From: JADJLQ01 sp964396995 | GTDB lineage: Bacteria > Bacteroidota > Bacteroidia > Chitinophagales > Saprospiraceae | DNA: 18,608 nt | Assembly: GCA_964396995.1 (NCBI GenBank) | Contig: CAYNIG010000068.1 | Span: 1-18,608, forward strand | Direction of reading: 5' to 3' | Part shown: in pieces, positions 16,048 to 18,608 of the stretch | How the letters are laid out: each line of letters starts with the position of its first letter | Numbering within the stretch: the first letter of the stretch is position 1 | Made by a program: the position numbers and the translations under genes | The notes under the pieces: model-generated | Told to the model about the DNA's origin: nothing | The model's database searches: none | What the model saw: the letters and a program-made list of their open reading frames with translations, nothing else

Positions 16048-18431
16048 AAAATGGGTATTTGAATAGTAAATTCCGATCCCTCATTTTCCCCATCCGTACC
16101 GGCTTGGGCTGGTTTTGTACTAACCTGTATATTTCCTCCGTGTGCTTTTATTATATCATAAGCTAAACTTAGCCCTAATCCCGTCCCTTGCCCAGTCGGC
16201 TTAGTCGTAAAGAATGGTTGAAATATTTTGTCTTTGATAGAATCAGGGATACCGGGACCGTTGTCGGAAATTATTATCTCGCACGTGTCCCTATGGGAGA
16301 GGCGCGAAGACGCACTTGTCCCTACGGAAGAGAATTTTGTGCTGAGAACTACAAGTGGTTTATAATCTTTCTGAATAGCTAGCTTCAAAATTCCCGACTT
16401 TTCAGCACAAGCCTGAAATGCATTATTAATGATATTTAACAAAACTCTACCTATATCCTGTGACACTACATTCACCACTGGAAGATTGGGATCGAGATCT
16501 AATTTATAATCACAATTAAACTTGGGATCTTTTGCACGAAGTCCGTGGTATGATAATCGCACATATTCATCGCACAGTTTATTGATATCGGTGGGTTCTT
16601 TTACACCAGATGATTTACGACTGTGTTCGAGCATACCTTTTACAATAGATTCTGCCCGTTTGCCGTGGTGGTTTATTTTTTCGGAGTTCTGGGCGATATC
16701 ATTCGCAATTTCTTTTACTTCGATAGTATTACCGACATCCAATTCATTTTTTAATTCTTTAATTAATTCATTATTCAACTCACTGAAGTTATTTACAAAA
16801 TTGAGTGGATTTTGAATTTCATGTGCGATGCCGGCAGTCAGCTCACCGAGACTAGCCATTTTTTCAGATTGAATGAGTTGAGCTTGGGTGGATTTTAATT
16901 GCTGGATGGTATAAGCAAGACTTTCATTTTTCAAGGCTAGCTCCCTGTTGGATTTTCTTTTATTAGAATAGAAAACTCCCAGCCCCAATACAAATAATGC
17001 TAACAGGCTCACAATACTAATCAGGTAATATTTGGTTTTTTGAATTGCTTTATTCTGTGCATCTAATATGCCAATAGTGATTTCGTTTTCTTGCATTTTC
17101 TTTTCAATTTCAAAATTGAGAGAACGGGCATCATTTTGTTCGCTCACCAATTTGTTCTTTAGTAGGAATGCTTCCGTTAATGTTTTGTAAGCTTCCTTTG
17201 TGTCGCCATTTGCTGAATATGCTTTAGCTAATAACGAAAGTTCGTCAATCAACAGCGAGTTATTATTTAATATTTTTATTTCTTTGATTTCACCTTGCAA
17301 CAAAGGTATAGCACTTTTTGCATTGCCTTTCTTTATGAGAATGGAAGCTTTTGAAAAGCCGGTTAGCAATTCGCCATACCAACTCAAAATACCCAGTTTG
17401 AATGAATCTTTTAATTTTACAGCTTTGTTGATATTATTTAAGGATGAATCCAATAAATTTTTACTTAAAAAATCAGCTGCTTTTTCCTGATAATAGTGGG
17501 CATATCCTTCTGGCCACTCTTGATATAGGTCCATATATTTGAGAGCAGTATCATAAAAACTGGCGCTATTACCATTTTTCTCAAGGGTTTTGCACCTCGC
17601 CATCTGCAAAAATAAATAGGGTGCATCCAACATCAGCATCGGCGAATCAAGCTGGTGGTAAAGTGCTATTGCTTCGTTGAGGAAACCTTCCGCAATAGCG
17701 GGCTTTTTTTCTGTAATATAGTAGCTGCCTAAAACAGCATACCTGTTTATTTTGCCAGAAAGGCCGAACAATGCTCCCATGGAGCTTAGAGGAGTTTTGT
17801 TGTTCTGGCTGTTATTAAGGTAAGAGATGGATTTTAATTGATAGTATTTAGCCTTTTCAATCAGCCCCAGCCTGCTGTATGAATCAGAAATCACATTGTA
17901 GGTAACTGAGACAGCATCTGAGTCATTTGCGGCCAAGTATTTCTTTTCATTCTCAGAATAATATTCAATAGCCTCATTCAATTTACCTAAATTCCGGAAA
18001 GGTATGCGAAGAAGACGCAATATTGATAAATAAGTATAGTGCCCGTATTTTGACTTACTATTTTCATTTTTTGCCAACCATTGCTGCCCAATTACAATAG
18101 CTTTTTCTGCGGAAGCAATCGTGTTATTTCCTGCGAGGCTATTTACATAGTATCGCACCAAATCATAATATTCTCTTTCATTCAACTTGCTTTTTAACTG
18201 TTCAATTTCATTTATCACATATTCCTTTAGCAATACATCTTCTGTGCTTTTAAATAGCCACTCGTTTGCCTGAGATATATTAACGCTGTCAGCTGAAGAC
18301 TCAATGTTATTAAGATAAAAAGATAAAGAATCAACGGCATGTACATTTTGCCCTTTAACTATAGCTGCACAAAATAAGAGCGGTATTACCGCCAGCACCA
18401 AAGAATTTAACTTTATCCTAATCTTAACCAT
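16044..18431 (-). CDS. Membrane TPR histidine kinase (795 aa)
   Basis: It has a signal peptide (LVLAVIPLLFCAAIVKG-Q, cleavage near residue 27). A long, largely helical TPR-like region spans about 70-430 (for example NLGKLNEAIEYYSENEKKYL and TEKKPAIAEGFLNEAIALYHQL). A coiled coil and a transmembrane helix near 465-485 (YYLISIVSLLALFVLGLGVF) follow. The transmitter has HisKA His537 in HEIQNPLNF, N box NIINNAFQAC, G1 DNGPGIPD and G2 TGQGTGLGLS. Two small repeat-derived insertions are seen: about 12 residues before G1 (SVGTSASSRLSHRDT) and about 10 near the end (KPAQAGTDGENEG). Its stop overlaps the start of the kinase fragment by 4 nt. It begins 52 nt after the preceding kinase ends. The periplasmic sensor domain has no recognisable ligand-binding fold. 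Confidence 0.93.
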   Translation of the reverse strand: MVKIRIKLNSLVLAVIPLLFCAAIVKGQNVHAVDSLSFYLNNIESSADSVNISQANEWLFKSTEDVLLKEYVINEIEQLKSKLNEREYYDLVRYYVNSLAGNNTIASAEKAIVIGQQWLAKNENSKSKYGHYTYLSILRLLRIPFRNLGKLNEAIEYYSENEKKYLAANDSDAVSVTYNVISDSYSRLGLIEKAKYYQLKSISYLNNSQNNKTPLSSMGALFGLSGKINRYAVLGSYYITEKKPAIAEGFLNEAIALYHQLDSPMLMLDAPYLFLQMARCKTLEKNGNSASFYDTALKYMDLYQEWPEGYAHYYQEKAADFLSKNLLDSSLNNINKAVKLKDSFKLGILSWYGELLTGFSKASILIKKGNAKSAIPLLQGEIKEIKILNNNSLLIDELSLLAKAYSANGDTKEAYKTLTEAFLLKNKLVSEQNDARSLNFEIEKKMQENEITIGILDAQNKAIQKTKYYLISIVSLLALFVLGLGVFYSNKRKSNRELALKNESLAYTIQQLKSTQAQLIQSEKMASLGELTAGIAHEIQNPLNFVNNFSELNNELIKELKNELDVGNTIEVKEIANDIAQNSEKINHHGKRAESIVKGMLEHSRKSSGVKEPTDINKLCDEYVRLSYHGLRAKDPKFNCDYKLDLDPNLPVVNVVSQDIGRVLLNIINNAFQACAEKSGILKLAIQKDYKPLVVLSTKFSSVGTSASSRLSHRDTCEIIISDNGPGIPDSIKDKIFQPFFTTKPTGQGTGLGLSLAYDIIKAHGGNIQVSTKPAQAGTDGENEGSEFTIQIPIL
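16283..16326 (-). repeat. Short repeat insertion in the HATPase of the 795-aa kinase
   Basis: The core (16302-16321, GCGCGAAGACGCACTTGTCC on the plus strand) is identical over 20 nt to 13871-13890 in the 717-aa kinase. TGTCCCTA occurs as a direct repeat at 16286-16293 and 16317-16324. The element lies in frame at about residues 702-716, just before the G1 box, the same structural position as in the other kinase. The flanking protein sequence (DYKPxV then I-S-DNGPGIPD) is conserved and the insert length differs. Confidence 0.7.
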
Positions 18432-18459
18432 AATCAGTTCTATCCTTTTAGTTTTATAA

Positions 18460-18474
18460 TCCCTGATTCAGGGA
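18460..18474. repeat. Short perfect palindrome between two kinase genes
   Basis: TCCCTGATTCAGGGA is a 7-bp inverted repeat around one central base in the 52-nt gap between the kinase ending at 18484 and the 795-aa kinase. Read on the minus strand, it extends to GGTTGTCCCTGAATCAGGGA, resembling the GGTTGTCCCTTAGGGA near 15980. It may be a repeat remnant or an operator; no T-run follows that would make it a terminator. Confidence 0.4.
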
Positions 18475-18483
18475 CAACCTGTT

Positions 18484-18608
18484 TTAGGCTATTGGCAATT
18501 TAATACTAAACTTACTCCCTTCTTCAACTTTCGTCTCCAACTTCAACTCACCCCCATGCGATTTCACTATATCATATGACAAGGACAAACCCAATCCTGT
18601 CCCCTGTC
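18484..18608 (-). CDS. C-terminus of another histidine kinase (5' part outside window)
   Basis: The last 41 complete codons are visible: QGTGLGLSLSYDIVKSHGG (HATPase G2 box and following helix), then ELKLETKVEEGSKFSIKLPIA and a TAA stop at 18484-18486. This is the standard end of a HATPase_c domain and aligns with the ends of the other kinases here, though it is less similar to them (SYDIVKSHGG against AYDIIKAHGG). It shows that the kinase cluster continues upstream of the window. Confidence 0.88.
   Translation of the reverse strand, partial: QGTGLGLSLSYDIVKSHGGELKLETKVEEGSKFSIKLPIA

Overview
The window is a gene-dense, low-GC stretch in which every supportable gene lies on the minus strand, so transcription runs from high to low coordinates. 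The following features point to Bacteroidota, probably Chitinophagia-like: TPR histidine kinases that carry signal peptides, a near-consensus Bacteroidota promoter (TTTG, 19 nt, TAnnTTT), poor Shine-Dalgarno sequences, and small GC-rich or GGCAATT-type interspersed repeats. The lineage is inferred from style, not from a database match.

Layout in the direction of transcription: (i) 18608-18484, the last 41 codons of a histidine kinase; (ii) 18431-16044, an intact 795-aa membrane TPR kinase; (iii) 16047-15757, a degenerate C-terminal kinase fragment joined to both neighbours by 4-nt ATGA overlaps; (iv) 15760-13607, a 717-aa membrane TPR kinase; (v) 13494-12979, a secreted NTF2/SnoaL-like protein; (vi) 12835-12440 and 12443-11610, a stand-alone PAS protein and a metallo-beta-lactamase-fold hydrolase that overlap by 4 nt and lie behind a good promoter; (vii) 11482-2126, a giant 3118-aa kinase, soluble as far as can be seen; (viii) 2096-1, a membrane TPR kinase with an N-terminal starch-binding-like (CBM20/48-type) domain, running off the window.

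The standout is the giant kinase. It has an NTF2/SnoaL-like N-terminus, then 14 tandem GAF-like units of 183-194 aa joined by a highly conserved helical linker whose length never changes, then one HisKA/HATPase transmitter. The unit cores are strongly diverged and fall into interleaved subfamilies, while the linkers are nearly identical. This looks like a multi-input, series-coupled cytoplasmic sensor.

All the kinases share almost the same transmitter (SEKMASLGELTAGIAHEIQNPLNF region) attached to different sensors, and no response regulator is encoded here. Within these transmitters, small repeat-derived segments have been inserted in frame: a GC-rich palindromic element at the same position of two HATPase domains, and a GGCAATT-type tandem repeat in the hairpin loop of a DHp domain. 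This resembles protein-invading palindromic elements. No RNA genes, CRISPR arrays, transposases or gene-free stretches over 300 nt were found.
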